From an uncultured Paracoccaceae bacterium (GTDB lineage Bacteria; Pseudomonadota; Alphaproteobacteria; Rhodobacterales; Rhodobacteraceae): a stretch of DNA of 64,000 nucleotides. The notes under the pieces were generated by a model. The model had not been told where the DNA came from. It ran no database searches and saw only the letters and a program-made list of their open reading frames with translations. Shown here piece after piece: positions 1 through 9,348 of this stretch. Location: the NCBI GenBank assembly GCA_947499715.1, contig CANMPL010000009.1, positions 62,001 through 126,000 on the forward strand. The letters run 5' to 3'. Each line of letters begins with the position of its first letter. The stretch's first letter is position 1. Both the position numbers and the translations under genes were made by a program.

Positions 1-107
1 GCCGACCAGATGGCCCATGGCAGATACAGCACCCCGACCACCAGCATCATCACATACATCATCGCATTGAAGACAAGCGAGCGGAGCCATTGGATTGCAT
101 ACATCAT
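1..107 (-). CDS. N-terminus of probable 1-acyl-sn-glycerol-3-phosphate acyltransferase (partial)
   Basis: Only the first ~35 codons are in the window; the gene runs off the left edge. The reading begins with tandem ATG codons and encodes MMYAIQWLRSLVFNAMMY followed by a hydrophobic stretch ending LPWAIWS, which resembles the membrane anchor of PlsC-type lysophospholipid acyltransferases. The first ATG overlaps the ftsX stop as ATGA, so it is translationally coupled to ftsE-ftsX. An acyltransferase after ftsEX is common in Rhodobacteraceae. The catalytic HX4D motif lies outside the window, so the call rests on the N-terminus and context. Confidence 0.6.
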   Translation of the reverse strand, partial: MMYAIQWLRSLVFNAMMYVMMLVVGVLYLPWAIWS

Positions 108-1009
108 GATTGTTCTTTCAAGGTGCGCAGAGCAGCCGCGCGGGTGGCGAAAAAGGCAACGATTGCAGCCAGTGGCGGCAGGCAAAGCGGCCAGATCCAG
201 CCAAGCCCACGGAAGCCCACATCGGTCAGAAATCCGCCAACGTCATTGCCGTTTGGCAACAGCGCCACGGCGATCATGCCCAGAAAGGTCCCGCCCAAAG
301 CGCCCAGAAACGCGCGGCTGGTAAAGCGGCGCACAAAGGCCCGCGCGATATAGGCGTCCTCTGCCCCGACAAGGCGCATCACCCGGATGACTTGTGCATT
401 TGCCGCCAGTGCCGATTGCGCCGCAAGCGTGATCATCGCCGCCGTTGCCGCCCCGATCAGCAGGATCGCGAACCACCCCAATGACCGCAGCCGCCCGGCG
501 GCTGTGACCAAGGGCTCGCGCCAGCGGGTATGGTCATCCAGCACAGCGCCCGGCACCTCTGCCAGCAGGCGCGCGCGCAGACCGGCGGAATCGTAGCCGC
601 CACCTTCTTCAATAATTTCAATAAGTTGCGGGATTGGCAGCGATTCAATCGGCAGGTCAGGGCCAAACCACGGTTCCAGTAAGCTGCGTTGTTCATCCGC
701 CGTCAGCGCCCGCGCGGCAGCCACGCCGGGGGTGGTTTCAAGCACGTTGATAGCCGCCTGCACCTGTGCGGCGGCCTGATCGGCGGGGGCGGAAATGCGC
801 AAGGTCGAAGTCCGCGCAAGCTCTTCCGACCAGCGATCCGCCAGCCGCCCTGTCGCCATCGACAGCGCCAGCGCGAACACCGCCAGAAACGCCATCGCGG
901 CGGCGGTAAAGACGGTCAGACGCGCGGTAAAGCCCGTGGGCGGGACGGCCCGGTCGGCCTTTGGGTCGCCCATCACAAAGGCGATTACGCGGGCGGCGCT
1001 CAAGGTCAT
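104..1009 (-). CDS. ftsX: Cell division protein FtsX
   Basis: 301-residue integral membrane partner of FtsE. FtsEX is an ABC-type complex at the divisome that controls peptidoglycan hydrolases across the inner membrane. The sequence shows one transmembrane helix near residues 30-50, a periplasmic domain of about 110 residues with the family-typical 'LPIPQLIEI' stretch, then three further helices near 175-200, 230-255 and 265-290, the classic FtsX topology. Its ATG overlaps the ftsE stop (ATGA) and its stop overlaps the next gene's ATG, so the three are one transcription unit. Confidence 0.93.
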   Translation of the reverse strand: MTLSAARVIAFVMGDPKADRAVPPTGFTARLTVFTAAAMAFLAVFALALSMATGRLADRWSEELARTSTLRISAPADQAAAQVQAAINVLETTPGVAAARALTADEQRSLLEPWFGPDLPIESLPIPQLIEIIEEGGGYDSAGLRARLLAEVPGAVLDDHTRWREPLVTAAGRLRSLGWFAILLIGAATAAMITLAAQSALAANAQVIRVMRLVGAEDAYIARAFVRRFTSRAFLGALGGTFLGMIAVALLPNGNDVGGFLTDVGFRGLGWIWPLCLPPLAAIVAFFATRAAALRTLKEQS

Positions 1010-1680
1010 AGCTCTGCCCCCGCAAGCTGTAGTTTTCGGTCGGTCAGGCGCAGAACACGGGCGCTGACCTGATTTTTGGCGGTGCGGATCAGGTTCAGAT
1101 CATGGGTCGCGATCAGCACGGTCTTGCCCATCTTATTGAGCTCGATCAGCAGGGTCAGCAGGCGCTGTGACATCTCCCAATCGACATTGCCGGTGGGTTC
1201 ATCGGCGATAATGACGTCCGGTGACATGATGACGGCGCGGGCCAGGGCCGCACGCTGGCGTTCACCACCCGACAGTTGCGGCGGGGTCTGGCCCGCCTGC
1301 GATTTGAGGCCGACCCAGGACAACAGGTCATCAAGATTGCCATCGGCCTCGGCCTCGCGGCCCGCGACCTTCAGCGGCAGGGCGATGTTTTCGGCCACCG
1401 GCAGGTGGTCAAGGAACTGGCAATCCTGATGCACAACACCGATCCGCCGCCGCATCATCGCAACGCCGTCGCGTTCCAGCGATCTGGCGTCTTCGCCAAA
1501 CAGCCGGACTTGCCCCGCCGTGGCAAGCAGCTCTCCGTAGCATAATTTCAGCAGCGTGGTCTTGCCCGCGCCCGACGGGCCGGTCAGGAAATGAAAGGAT
1601 CCCGGTGCCAGCGAAAGGTTAAGCTGCGCAAAAAGCTCTGCCCCGCCATAGCTATAGGCCACGTCCTCAAGCTCGATCAC
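1006..1680 (-). CDS. ftsE: Cell division ATP-binding protein FtsE
   Basis: 224-residue ABC ATPase driving FtsX. Walker A GPSGAGKTT is at residues 34-42, the signature is LSGGERQRAALARA and Walker B is VIIADEPTGNVD. The open frame extends far upstream, but the family N-terminus begins at VIELEDVAYSYGG, so the GTG at 1680 is chosen; this gives the usual FtsE length. The longer reading would lie antisense to the start of the zinc-ribbon gene. The gene is divergent from that gene, with about 170 bp of shared upstream DNA. Confidence 0.92.
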   Translation of the reverse strand: MIELEDVAYSYGGAELFAQLNLSLAPGSFHFLTGPSGAGKTTLLKLCYGELLATAGQVRLFGEDARSLERDGVAMMRRRIGVVHQDCQFLDHLPVAENIALPLKVAGREAEADGNLDDLLSWVGLKSQAGQTPPQLSGGERQRAALARAVIMSPDVIIADEPTGNVDWEMSQRLLTLLIELNKMGKTVLIATHDLNLIRTAKNQVSARVLRLTDRKLQLAGAEL

Positions 1681-1849
1681 TGTGAAATCCCCGCCATTAC
1701 CCGCCCGTTTTGCCCAAATCTGCAACAGGTTACAATCATATCGCAGGCAGAGAGTGCGCAAATCCTTTCCGTTCGGCTGGGAGATTGTTAACAAATGCAA
1801 AACAATGCCCTGTAATCGGTTAAGTTCGCAGGGTTTGAGGACGGATAAA

Positions 1850-2704
1850 ATGCGACTGATTTGCCCCAACTGCGGTGCACAGTACGAGGTTTCGGACGAC
1901 GTTATCCCCACACAGGGTCGCGACGTTCAGTGTTCGAATTGCGGCCACACATGGTTTGAAAGCCCCGGCGCATCTGCGGCGGCAGAGGAAGACTTTGTCG
2001 AACCACCAGAGGTCGCTGACCCGCCCGCGGTAGAGGAACCCCCCGCAGCCGAAGACCCGCCGCAGGAACCCACCCCAGAACCGGCCCCGATCGACGACCC
2101 CGAGGTCGAGGAAATCCTGTCCCCCGCACCGCAACACGGCACACCGCAACGGCAGCCGATTGACGCCTCTGTTGCTGATATCCTGCGCGAGGAAGCCGCC
2201 CGCGAAGAGGCTAACCGCGCGGCAGAGGCCCAAAGCGGGCTGGAACAACAGGGCGATCTGGGCATCGAAGACATGCCCACGATGTCAGAGACCAAAAAGG
2301 CCGAATCCGCTGAACGGATCTCGCGGCTCAAGGGTGAAGAGCCCAGCGATAGCCTGACAGCCGCGATTGCCGCCACGGTCGAAGGATCGCGCCGCGAGCT
2401 GCTGCCCGATATCGAAGACATCAACGCCACCCTGCGGTCGGATTCCGAACGCGACGCCCCCCCGCCCCTGCCCGAGGAAGAAGCCGCCGAAGAGCGGCGC
2501 GGTTTCCGGTTTGGGTTCTTTGGCGTTTTGCTGATCTTTGCAGTGCTGATCGCGATCTACGTCTTTGCCGATCAGATCGCCGCGGCGGTCCCCGCACTCG
2601 AAGGCGTGCTGAACGCCTATGTGGCGGGCGTGGATAGTTTGCGGATCTGGTTTGACGTTCAGATGGAAAAGCTGCTGGTCATGCTGGAAGGGCCAAACGC
2701 CTAA
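1850..2704 (+). CDS. MJ0042-type zinc-ribbon membrane protein
   Basis: 284 residues. The N-terminus has two CxxC pairs (CPNCGAQYEV... CSNCGHTWF), the MJ0042/zinc-ribbon_5 domain. A long acidic, proline-rich linker follows (PPEVADPPAVEEPP region). One transmembrane helix lies near residues 221-240, ahead of a short amphipathic C-terminus. Zinc ribbon on the cytoplasmic side with a C-terminal membrane anchor is a known alphaproteobacterial architecture of unknown function. The ATG at 1850 directly precedes the CxxC motif; the open frame upstream is not needed. It converges on the TIGR02302 gene with only 9 bp between stops. Confidence 0.85.
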   Translation: MRLICPNCGAQYEVSDDVIPTQGRDVQCSNCGHTWFESPGASAAAEEDFVEPPEVADPPAVEEPPAAEDPPQEPTPEPAPIDDPEVEEILSPAPQHGTPQRQPIDASVADILREEAAREEANRAAEAQSGLEQQGDLGIEDMPTMSETKKAESAERISRLKGEEPSDSLTAAIAATVEGSRRELLPDIEDINATLRSDSERDAPPPLPEEEAAEERRGFRFGFFGVLLIFAVLIAIYVFADQIAAAVPALEGVLNAYVAGVDSLRIWFDVQMEKLLVMLEGPNA

Positions 2705-2713
2705 ATCGGCCCG

Positions 2714-5362
2714 CTAGAACCGTTCAAGCAGGCGGCGCAGATAGTCTTTCTCGACCTCTGGCCGGTCTTGTTCCGCAGACCGACGCCGGATTTCGCCCAG
2801 CAATTCCTCTGCCCGGCGGTAGACGTCTTCGCCCTGCAACAGGTTCTCGTCGGTGCCAAATTGACCGGTATTGCCCATCTGGCGGCCCAGCGGGTCACGT
2901 TGGCCGGGTTGCGCCTGCCCGGTTGCTTCGCCTTCGGCATTGCCCTGACCGGGTTCGGTGTTTTCGTTCTGCGCCAGTGCCTCGCCCAGGGCCCGCATCC
3001 CGTTGCGTAATGCGTTCATCGCCTCGGCCTGTCGGTCGATGGCTTCGGCCAGATCACCTTCGCGCAGGGCATCCTCGGCACCTTCCATCGCGCCTTCGGC
3101 CCGATCAAGCGCACCGCGCGCGGTCTCTCCGGCCTCGCCATCAAGCGAGGGCAGATTGCCGCGCTGGCGGGCAAGTTCATCGCGCAGCGCCTGCTGGCGC
3201 TCTGCAAGCGACCGGCCATCGGGCGCATCGCCCGCGCCTTCGCCACCCTGTCCGTCGTCACCCTGCTGGCCTTGCTGTCCGTCCTGCCCGGTGCCATTGC
3301 CTTCGCCTTGCTGGCCCTGCTGCTGTTGGCCTTGCTGGCCCTGACCCTGCTGCCCTTGCTGCTGGCCCTGTTGCCCCTGCTGGCCTTGCTGACCCTGTTG
3401 GCCTTGTTGCCCCTGTTGGCCCTGCTGCTGACCCTGCTCCTGCAGATCGCGAAACGCCTCGTCGGACAGATCTTCCTGATCGCGCAGGGTATCGGCAAGA
3501 TCCTGCATGGATTGCTGCCCCGGCGTGCGTGGCCCGCCTTGCCCGCCTTCGCCTTGGGTGATGCGCAGATTTTCAAGCAGTTCGTTCAACCGCTCCATCA
3601 GTTCCTGCGCCTCGGCCATACGGCCTTCTTCCATCAGCTCCTGGATCCGGTCCATCAAGGCCTGAAGCTCGTCCTGACCCAATTCCATTGTCTCGCCGCC
3701 ATTGTCGGCCTGATCGGTGCCGTCGTCATTGGGGTCCATCTGATCGGCAAGCATCTGCATGTAGTCGCTGGTGGCGTCGCGCAATTCCTGCATCAGTTCC
3801 GCGATTTCTTCGTCGCTGGCGCCGTTGCGCATCGCTTCTTCCAGCCGTTCCTGCGCCCGGCGCAGCCGCTCGCGCGCGTCCGCCAAGGTGCCGTCCTCAA
3901 GCTGGATCGCCAGATCCCACAACGCCTGCACAATCTCTGCCTGCCCTTCGTCGGACAACCCAAAGCGATTGAACGTCTCAAGCTGGCGGATAATCGTGCG
4001 GGTCCGCAAATAGGTGGTTTCATTGGTGAACAGATCATCAGGCCGGTGCGACACCGCTCGCAAGATCTGTGCCACGCGTGGCCCATTCGCCTTGGACCAC
4101 ATCAGATCGCGGCGCTGTTCGATCACCGCCTTTGCCGTGGGTTGAAAGAACCGCCGCCCGGGCAAGATCATCTGTTCGGGTTCCGCTTGGCCCACCTGCC
4201 CTGCCGCATCCGTCACATCCAACGTCAGCGTCACCGGCAGATTGGCCAGCGGGTGTTCCGACAGGTTTTCGATCAGGAACTCTTCGAATTCCGTGCGATC
4301 ACCGTTAAACGGCATCGGCAAATCCAATACCAACGCTTCAATCGGATCGGGATCAATCGTCAGGCCGTGACGCCTGTCGACATTGACCAGATCCAACGCG
4401 ATTTCCGCCGTGCCGCTTTCGACGCCGTAGTCATCCATCGCCAGAAACGGCTGAGACATCTCGCCCATCGCATCCGATTCCACGCCGCCGGTCAGTTCCA
4501 CCAGCGGCAGGATATCCTCGACCACCGTAATGTCCCACGCGGCCCCGTTTTCGCCGTCAATCGACAGGGTGCCGGTGTCATTCACAATAAACGTCTGCTG
4601 CGCATCCGATGCCGCACCAATCTCGCTGACCCGGCCAGACACGGTTTCCGCCACCGTCAGCGCGCCCACTTCGCCATAAAGGCGCAGAGTGATTTCGGAT
4701 CCATCCGGCACCCGCAGCGGGCCAGAGGGGATGTCGTTGAGATAAATCGTCGGCTTGCCGGTATAGGCAGGCGGGGCAACCCAGCCTTCCCAGACCGGAC
4801 CCGTTGCCAGCGTCTGTTCACCGCCCGTCGCAATCTCTGCGACAGAGGCCACGCGCAGGATCGACCCAAAGAGGACCGCGCAGACAAAGAACAACAGCGC
4901 CACAAAGCGCATCCCGTAGGGGTCCTTTTCCGAGACCCGCAAATCGGGGGACACCGCCTTGGCCGCCTTGGTGCGTTCGGCCATGCGTTGCAGATGGGCC
5001 TGCCAGACCGCCTCTGACGCGGGGTCACCGGATCCGATGGCCTGCTGGTCGGCCACGGCGGCGATGGGGCGTCCGGGCAATTGTGCATCAACCCGTGCCA
5101 CCGCCGCATCGCGATCAGGCCAGCGGAATCGCCGCGCGCCCCAGACCAGGGCCGCCAAAAGTGCCAGAACGGACCCCACGACAAAGGCCCAGAAAACCTC
5201 GACCCCGACCTGATCCTGCCAGCCAAAGAACAGCGGTGCCGCCACCACGAAGGCCACCGTCCACAGCGGCCAGAACGCGCGCACAATGGCTTCCGCGCCC
5301 ATCCCCAACCGGGTCAAAGCGACGGGCCATTTCAGATGGCGATAGATGGGCCGTGGTGTCAG
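2714..5362 (-). CDS. TIGR02302 family large membrane protein with Gln/Gly-rich repeat
   Basis: About 882 residues. Two or three hydrophobic segments occur near the N-terminus (FWPLWTVAFVVAAPLFF and a following helix) and one near residue 170, then a beta-rich periplasmic region, then a helical charged region with a glutamine/glycine repeat (DNA 3255-3435). The organisation matches the TIGR02302/DUF4175 family, whose function is unknown. The frame is open back into lysA, but no ATG, GTG or TTG lies between the lysA stop and position 5362. There a CTG follows GGAG at 7 bp and gives the expected N-terminus; TTG at 5470 (inside lysA) or TTG at 5317 are alternatives. It follows lysA closely, so it is probably the last gene of the argH-lysA run. 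Confidence 0.8.
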   Translation of the reverse strand: MTPRPIYRHLKWPVALTRLGMGAEAIVRAFWPLWTVAFVVAAPLFFGWQDQVGVEVFWAFVVGSVLALLAALVWGARRFRWPDRDAAVARVDAQLPGRPIAAVADQQAIGSGDPASEAVWQAHLQRMAERTKAAKAVSPDLRVSEKDPYGMRFVALLFFVCAVLFGSILRVASVAEIATGGEQTLATGPVWEGWVAPPAYTGKPTIYLNDIPSGPLRVPDGSEITLRLYGEVGALTVAETVSGRVSEIGAASDAQQTFIVNDTGTLSIDGENGAAWDITVVEDILPLVELTGGVESDAMGEMSQPFLAMDDYGVESGTAEIALDLVNVDRRHGLTIDPDPIEALVLDLPMPFNGDRTEFEEFLIENLSEHPLANLPVTLTLDVTDAAGQVGQAEPEQMILPGRRFFQPTAKAVIEQRRDLMWSKANGPRVAQILRAVSHRPDDLFTNETTYLRTRTIIRQLETFNRFGLSDEGQAEIVQALWDLAIQLEDGTLADARERLRRAQERLEEAMRNGASDEEIAELMQELRDATSDYMQMLADQMDPNDDGTDQADNGGETMELGQDELQALMDRIQELMEEGRMAEAQELMERLNELLENLRITQGEGGQGGPRTPGQQSMQDLADTLRDQEDLSDEAFRDLQEQGQQQGQQGQQGQQGQQGQQGQQGQQQGQQGQGQQGQQQQGQQGEGNGTGQDGQQGQQGDDGQGGEGAGDAPDGRSLAERQQALRDELARQRGNLPSLDGEAGETARGALDRAEGAMEGAEDALREGDLAEAIDRQAEAMNALRNGMRALGEALAQNENTEPGQGNAEGEATGQAQPGQRDPLGRQMGNTGQFGTDENLLQGEDVYRRAEELLGEIRRRSAEQDRPEVEKDYLRRLLERF
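3255..3435 (-). repeat. Gln/Gly-rich coding repeat (GQQ units)
   Basis: Tandem and near-tandem GQQ / GQQQ codon units inside the TIGR02302 gene, read on the plus strand as repeated CTGCTGGCC / TTGCTGGCC blocks. About 60 residues are almost only Q, G and a few E/D. The plus strand therefore carries a long artificial leucine-rich open frame, which is not a gene. Copy-number variation between strains is likely for such a sequence. Confidence 0.85.
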
Positions 5363-5399
5363 CGGACCTCTCCGTATGATGGGACTGCGCGCAAAGAGG

Positions 5400-6665
5400 C
5401 TACAGCCATACCGGTATGGTATCGCGCGAAAGCATTTCGTCAAAGGTCGGACGTGCGCGGATAACCGCAAATTGATCGCCCTGGACCAAAACTTCCGGAA
5501 TCATCGGCCGCGAATTGTATTCAGACGACATCACAGCACCATATGCGCCCGCCGACCGGAACGCGACAAGATCACCCGGCCCGACCCGCGGCATCATCCG
5601 CCCCTTGGCAAAGGTGTCGCCGCTCTCACAAATCGGCCCGACCACATCATAGGCGACCTGCTCGGCCCCGGGACTGGGTTCGATCACCGGCACAATGTCG
5701 TGGTGCGCCTCGTACATGGCAGGCCGGATCAGGTCATTCATCGCCGCATCCAAGATCAGGAACTGCCGGTCGGCCCCCTCTTTGACATAGATCACTTCCG
5801 ACACCATCAGGCCCGCATTGCCCGAAATCAGACGCCCCGGCTCGATCTCAACCTCGCAGCCCAAATGCCCCACGGTGCGCTTGATCAGCGCGCCATAATC
5901 CGTGGGCAGCGGCGGCGCCTCGTTCGAGCGGGTGTAGGGAATGCCAAGCCCACCGCCCAGATCAAGGCGGCTGATCTCATGTCCATCCGCGCGCAAAACC
6001 TCGGTCAGCTCTGCGACCTTCAGATAGGCGGCTTCAAACGGGGCCAATTCGGTCAGCTGGCTGCCGATATGCACATCAATGCCGATCACTTTCAGCCCCG
6101 GCAGGGCGGCGGCCATGGCATAAACCTCGCGGGCGCGGGCGATGGGGATGCCAAACTTGTTCTCGGACTTGCCAGTGGCGATCTTGGCATGGGTCTTGGC
6201 GTCCACGTCGGGGTTCACGCGAATGGTGATGGGTGCAACCTTGCCCAGCCTTGTGGCCACCGCTGACAGCACCTCCATCTCAGGCTCGCTCTCGACGTTG
6301 AACTGCCGGATCCCGCCTTCCAGCGCCAGCTTCATCTCTGCCTCCGTCTTGCCGACGCCCGAGAACACAATCCGCTCGCCCGGCACGCCCGCCGCCTTGG
6401 CGCGCAGGTATTCGCCGCCCGACACCACATCCATGCCGGCCCCGGCATCGCCAAGCAGCTTCAGGACCGCGAGGTTGGAACAGGATTTCATCGCAAAACA
6501 CACCAGATGCGGCAGGCCGTCCAACGCCTCGTCAAACAGCGTGAAATGCCGCAACAGCGTTGCGGCCGAATAGACATAAAACGGCGTGCCCACGGCCGAC
6601 GCGATATCCGTCAGCGGCACATCCTCGGCCCAAAGGGCACCTTCACGATACAGAAAATGATCCAC
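5400..6665 (-). CDS. lysA: Diaminopimelate decarboxylase
   Basis: 421-residue PLP enzyme that decarboxylates meso-diaminopimelate to L-lysine, the last step of lysine synthesis. The sequence has the family N-terminus (HFLYREGALWAEDVPL), the PLP-lysine region CFAMKSCSNLAVL, the glycine-rich LDLGGGLGIPY and the C-terminal CESGDTFAKGR motif containing the active-site cysteine. A TTG at 6683 is possible, but GTG at 6665 is preceded by AAGGA at 7 bp and gives the usual start MDHFLYR. It sits downstream of argH and two small genes on the same strand. Confidence 0.95.
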   Translation of the reverse strand: MDHFLYREGALWAEDVPLTDIASAVGTPFYVYSAATLLRHFTLFDEALDGLPHLVCFAMKSCSNLAVLKLLGDAGAGMDVVSGGEYLRAKAAGVPGERIVFSGVGKTEAEMKLALEGGIRQFNVESEPEMEVLSAVATRLGKVAPITIRVNPDVDAKTHAKIATGKSENKFGIPIARAREVYAMAAALPGLKVIGIDVHIGSQLTELAPFEAAYLKVAELTEVLRADGHEISRLDLGGGLGIPYTRSNEAPPLPTDYGALIKRTVGHLGCEVEIEPGRLISGNAGLMVSEVIYVKEGADRQFLILDAAMNDLIRPAMYEAHHDIVPVIEPSPGAEQVAYDVVGPICESGDTFAKGRMMPRVGPGDLVAFRSAGAYGAVMSSEYNSRPMIPEVLVQGDQFAVIRARPTFDEMLSRDTIPVWL

Positions 6666-6733
6666 GTCTTCGTCCTTCGCCAAACTCGCGCCGACATATC
6701 AGATCAGGCGCAAACCCCAACCCTTCATCGGTT

Positions 6734-6745
6734 CAAAAATATCCC
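6734..6745. repeat. Intergenic motif CAAAAATATCCC, copy 1
   Basis: A 12-bp sequence in the lysA upstream region, followed by C/G-rich DNA. An identical copy lies at 19245-19256, also intergenic and also followed by a G/C run, and a reverse-oriented core ATATTTTTG is at 21008-21016. It may be a dispersed intergenic element common in this family; function unknown. Confidence 0.45.
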
Positions 6746-6815
6746 CGCCGGAGGCATCCGGGACGGCGGGCGGGGCGCCTTGGCCGCGCAAGCGGACAAC
6801 AGCGGCGTCCCGTCG

Positions 6816-7133
6816 TCAGGAAATCGGCTTGGCGCGCAAAAACAGATAAAGCGGTAATCCGCAGCTGACCCCAATGCAAAACGTGGCCGGGATCGCCACC
6901 AGCGCCAGCCAGTTCCGGCGCACGGCCACCTCCGCGATGATCCACACCGTCAGCGTGACCGCCGCAATCGTCAGATCCCAGACCAACCCACTTGTCGCGG
7001 CATTCACGTGCCAGGCATCCACCATCGCCGACAAAGACCAGCCCTCGGCCAGAAACCACTGGATGAAGTAATACATTGGATGAATGGCACCCCAAACGGC
7101 AAGCGCCAGCCAGACCCAACGCAACGGCGACAT
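6816..7133 (-). CDS. DUF2834 family small membrane protein
   Basis: 105 residues with three or four hydrophobic helices and the DUF2834-typical opening RWVWLALAVWGAIHPMYYFIQW. Function unknown; a membrane protein. The ATG at 7133 overlaps the upstream lipoprotein gene's stop as TGATG; a GTG at 7136 is an alternative start. It lies between the lipoprotein and lysA, about 150 bp before lysA. Confidence 0.75.
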   Translation of the reverse strand: MSPLRWVWLALAVWGAIHPMYYFIQWFLAEGWSLSAMVDAWHVNAATSGLVWDLTIAAVTLTVWIIAEVAVRRNWLALVAIPATFCIGVSCGLPLYLFLRAKPIS

Positions 7134-7360
7134 CACAGATTGCCGCCAATGCTGACAGGGCCCGCGCGGGTGCCCGCACTCACGCCACCGGTGCCAAGTC
7201 CAACCGTACTTGTGCCATCGGTGACACCCACCTTGGGCCGCAGCTTGATGCCGCCCGGCCCGATCCCGATACCCAGCCCCGCGGTCGGCCGCAGCGGGTC
7301 ACCCTCGGCCCCGCAGGCCGCCACAAACCCAAACACACACACCGCTATGATCTTTTTCAT
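7133..7360 (-). CDS. Small lipoprotein, hypothetical
   Basis: 75 residues starting [20 protein letters not shown], a lipoprotein signal peptide with lipobox VAAC (lipidated cysteine about residue 16). The mature part is glycine/threonine rich ([19 protein letters not shown]) with repeated GVxxGT elements and no recognised domain. Its ATG overlaps the argH stop as ATGA and its stop overlaps the DUF2834 start. A small lipoprotein next to argH is common in Roseobacter genomes; function unknown. Confidence 0.75.
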   Translation of the reverse strand: MKKIIAVCVFGFVAACGAEGDPLRPTAGLGIGIGPGGIKLRPKVGVTDGTSTVGLGTGGVSAGTRAGPVSIGGNL

Positions 7361-8745
7361 TTCAATCGTTCCTTCCACGCCGCGACCTGTTCGCGCACGC
7401 GCGCAGGGGCGGTTCCACCAATGCTCATCCGTGACGCGACAGAGTTTTCGACCCCCAGCACATCAAAGACGCTCTGGGTGATACCCTCGTGCACGCCCTG
7501 CATCTCTTCAAGGGTCAGATCCGGCAGATCCTCCCCCTTGGCCTCTGCCAGCGCCACAAGCGACCCCGTCACGTGGTGCGCATCCCGGAAAGGTAGCCCA
7601 AGTTCGCGCACAAGCCAGTCCGCCAGATCCGTGGCGGTGGAAAACCCAGTGGCGGCGGCGGCTTTCAGGCTTTCGCGGTTGGCGGTCATATCACCCACCA
7701 TCCCCGCCATCGCGGCCAGCGCCAGCAACAGGTTGTCGGCGGCATCAAAAACCTGTTCCTTATCTTCCTGCATGTCCTTGGAATAGGTCAGCGGCAGCCC
7801 CTTCATCACCGTCATCAGCGCGACATTGGCCCCGAAAATCCGGCCTATTTTGGCGCGGATCAGCTCTGCGGCATCGGGGTTGCGCTTTTGCGGCATGATG
7901 CTGGACCCGGTGGACCATTTGTCCGACATCTTCACAAACCGGAACTGGGCAGAGGACCAGATCACCAATTCCTCGGCCAAACGGCTCAGGTGCATGGCAC
8001 AAATGCTCGATGCTGCCAAAAACTCCAGCGCAAAATCGCGGTCGCTCACGGCGTCCAGCGAATTGGCCATCGGCCCATCAAAGCCCAAAGCCTTGGCCGT
8101 CATCTCGCGATCAATCGGGAAAGACGTGCCCGCCAAAGCCGCGGCCCCAAGCGGCGACAGGTTCATCCGGCGGCGCGCATCGGCAAAGCGTGACCGATCC
8201 CGGCCCAGCATTTCCACATAGGCCAGCATGTGATGCCCCCATGTCACCGGCTGGGCCACCTGCAAATGGGTGAATCCCGGCATGACCCAATCGGCCCCGG
8301 CCTCTGCCTGCCCAAGAAGCGCTGTTTGCAGCGCAAGCAAAGCCGCATCCGCCGCGTCACATTGGTCCCGCACCCAAAGCCGGAAATCCACCGCCACCTG
8401 ATCGTTGCGGCTACGCGCTGTGTGCAAGCGCCCCGCCGGTTCTCCGATCAAGTCGCGCAGCCGCGCCTCAACATTCATGTGGATGTCTTCAAGCGCTGTC
8501 GAAAAGGCAAACTCTCCCTTTTCAATCTCTGACAATATGGTGAGCAGCCCTTTCCCAATCGCATCCGCATCGGTAGATGAGATGATGCCCGTAGCCGCCA
8601 ACATGGCGGCATGGGCGCGCGATCCTGCGATGTCTTGCGCGGCAAGTCGCTGGTCGAACCCGATTGAGGCATTGATCGCCTCCATAATCGCGTCCGGTCC
8701 GGCAGCAAACCGCCCGCCCCACATCGTATTCGCAGCCTGTGTCAT
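7357..8745 (-). CDS. argH: Argininosuccinate lyase
   Basis: 462 residues. It cleaves argininosuccinate to arginine and fumarate, the last step of arginine synthesis. The sequence has the N-terminal MWGGRF motif, [11 protein letters not shown] (substrate binding), the [10 protein letters not shown] region, and the fumarase/lyase superfamily signature [12 protein letters not shown]. The ATG at 8745 has AAGGGG 9 bp upstream. It is divergent from the thioredoxin gene with essentially no intergenic space, so its promoter probably lies inside that gene's 5' end. Confidence 0.97.
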   Translation of the reverse strand: MTQAANTMWGGRFAAGPDAIMEAINASIGFDQRLAAQDIAGSRAHAAMLAATGIISSTDADAIGKGLLTILSEIEKGEFAFSTALEDIHMNVEARLRDLIGEPAGRLHTARSRNDQVAVDFRLWVRDQCDAADAALLALQTALLGQAEAGADWVMPGFTHLQVAQPVTWGHHMLAYVEMLGRDRSRFADARRRMNLSPLGAAALAGTSFPIDREMTAKALGFDGPMANSLDAVSDRDFALEFLAASSICAMHLSRLAEELVIWSSAQFRFVKMSDKWSTGSSIMPQKRNPDAAELIRAKIGRIFGANVALMTVMKGLPLTYSKDMQEDKEQVFDAADNLLLALAAMAGMVGDMTANRESLKAAAATGFSTATDLADWLVRELGLPFRDAHHVTGSLVALAEAKGEDLPDLTLEEMQGVHEGITQSVFDVLGVENSVASRMSIGGTAPARVREQVAAWKERLK

Positions 8746-8758
8746 GAAAGGACGCCCC

Positions 8759-9322
8759 TTGCGTAAACTAAAGTCAGCCCTGCTTTATACAGCCCTGTCA
8801 CTGGTGGCAAACACTGCCCTCGCAGATACCGCCGCACTTGAGGCGATGCGGGCAGGCGATATGCGCAAACTTGCCTTTCACAGCGAACCCATGCCCGGCT
8901 CTGACGTGACATTCCTGCACGAAGACGGGTCAGAGATGACGCTTGCCGCCTATGCGGGCAAAGTCGTGGTCCTGAACTTCTGGGCCACGTGGTGCGCGCC
9001 CTGCCGCAAGGAAATGCCGCATCTTGAGGCGTTGCAAACCGAAATGGGCGGTGACGAATTCGAGGTTGTGACCGTGGCCACAGGCCGCAACCCGCGCCCC
9101 GGTATTGATGCCTTCTTTGATGATATCGGCGTCGAGAACCTGCCAAAACACACTGATGAGCGGCAGAACCTCGCCCGCAGTCTCGGTGTGCTGGGCCTTC
9201 CTGTGACGCTGATCCTTGACCCCGAAGGCAATGAAATCGCCCGCCTGCAAGGTGACGCCGATTGGGCCAGCGACGACGCCAAGGCGATTCTGTCGGCCAT
9301 TATCGCAGGCGACGCCAGCTAA
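8759..9322 (+). CDS. TlpA-like periplasmic thiol:disulfide oxidoreductase
   Basis: 187 residues: an N-terminal signal peptide ([22 protein letters not shown]) and a thioredoxin fold with WCAPC (Cys79, Cys82) in the TlpA/ResA context [19 protein letters not shown], and a cis-Pro region [10 protein letters not shown]. It probably reduces periplasmic disulfides, for example in cytochrome c maturation. The frame allows ATG at 8744, but that codon overlaps the divergent argH ATG; the TTG at 8759 has AAGGA 6 bp upstream and gives a compact signal peptide, so it is preferred. Confidence 0.87.
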   Translation: MRKLKSALLYTALSLVANTALADTAALEAMRAGDMRKLAFHSEPMPGSDVTFLHEDGSEMTLAAYAGKVVVLNFWATWCAPCRKEMPHLEALQTEMGGDEFEVVTVATGRNPRPGIDAFFDDIGVENLPKHTDERQNLARSLGVLGLPVTLILDPEGNEIARLQGDADWASDDAKAILSAIIAGDAS

Positions 9323-9330
9323 GGCCGCCC

Positions 9331-9348
9331 AAAGGGCCTTAGCCCTTT
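9331..9348. terminator. Bidirectional hairpin between convergent genes
   Basis: Perfect 7-bp inverted repeat AAAGGGC-CTTA-GCCCTTT between the TlpA-like gene and the antiporter gene. It overlaps the antiporter stop codon. A-rich and T-rich stem ends on both sides suit a bidirectional intrinsic terminator. Confidence 0.6.

Noticed and set aside
1682-1849. N-terminal extension of the zinc-ribbon gene
   Set aside because: The extension is antisense to the ftsE upstream region and the family start is directly before the CxxC motif at 1850.
3272-5017. 581-residue open frame on the plus strand
   Set aside because: It lies antisense to the TIGR02302 gene; its leucine-rich start is the mirror of the Gln/Gly repeat and it has no ribosome site or homology.
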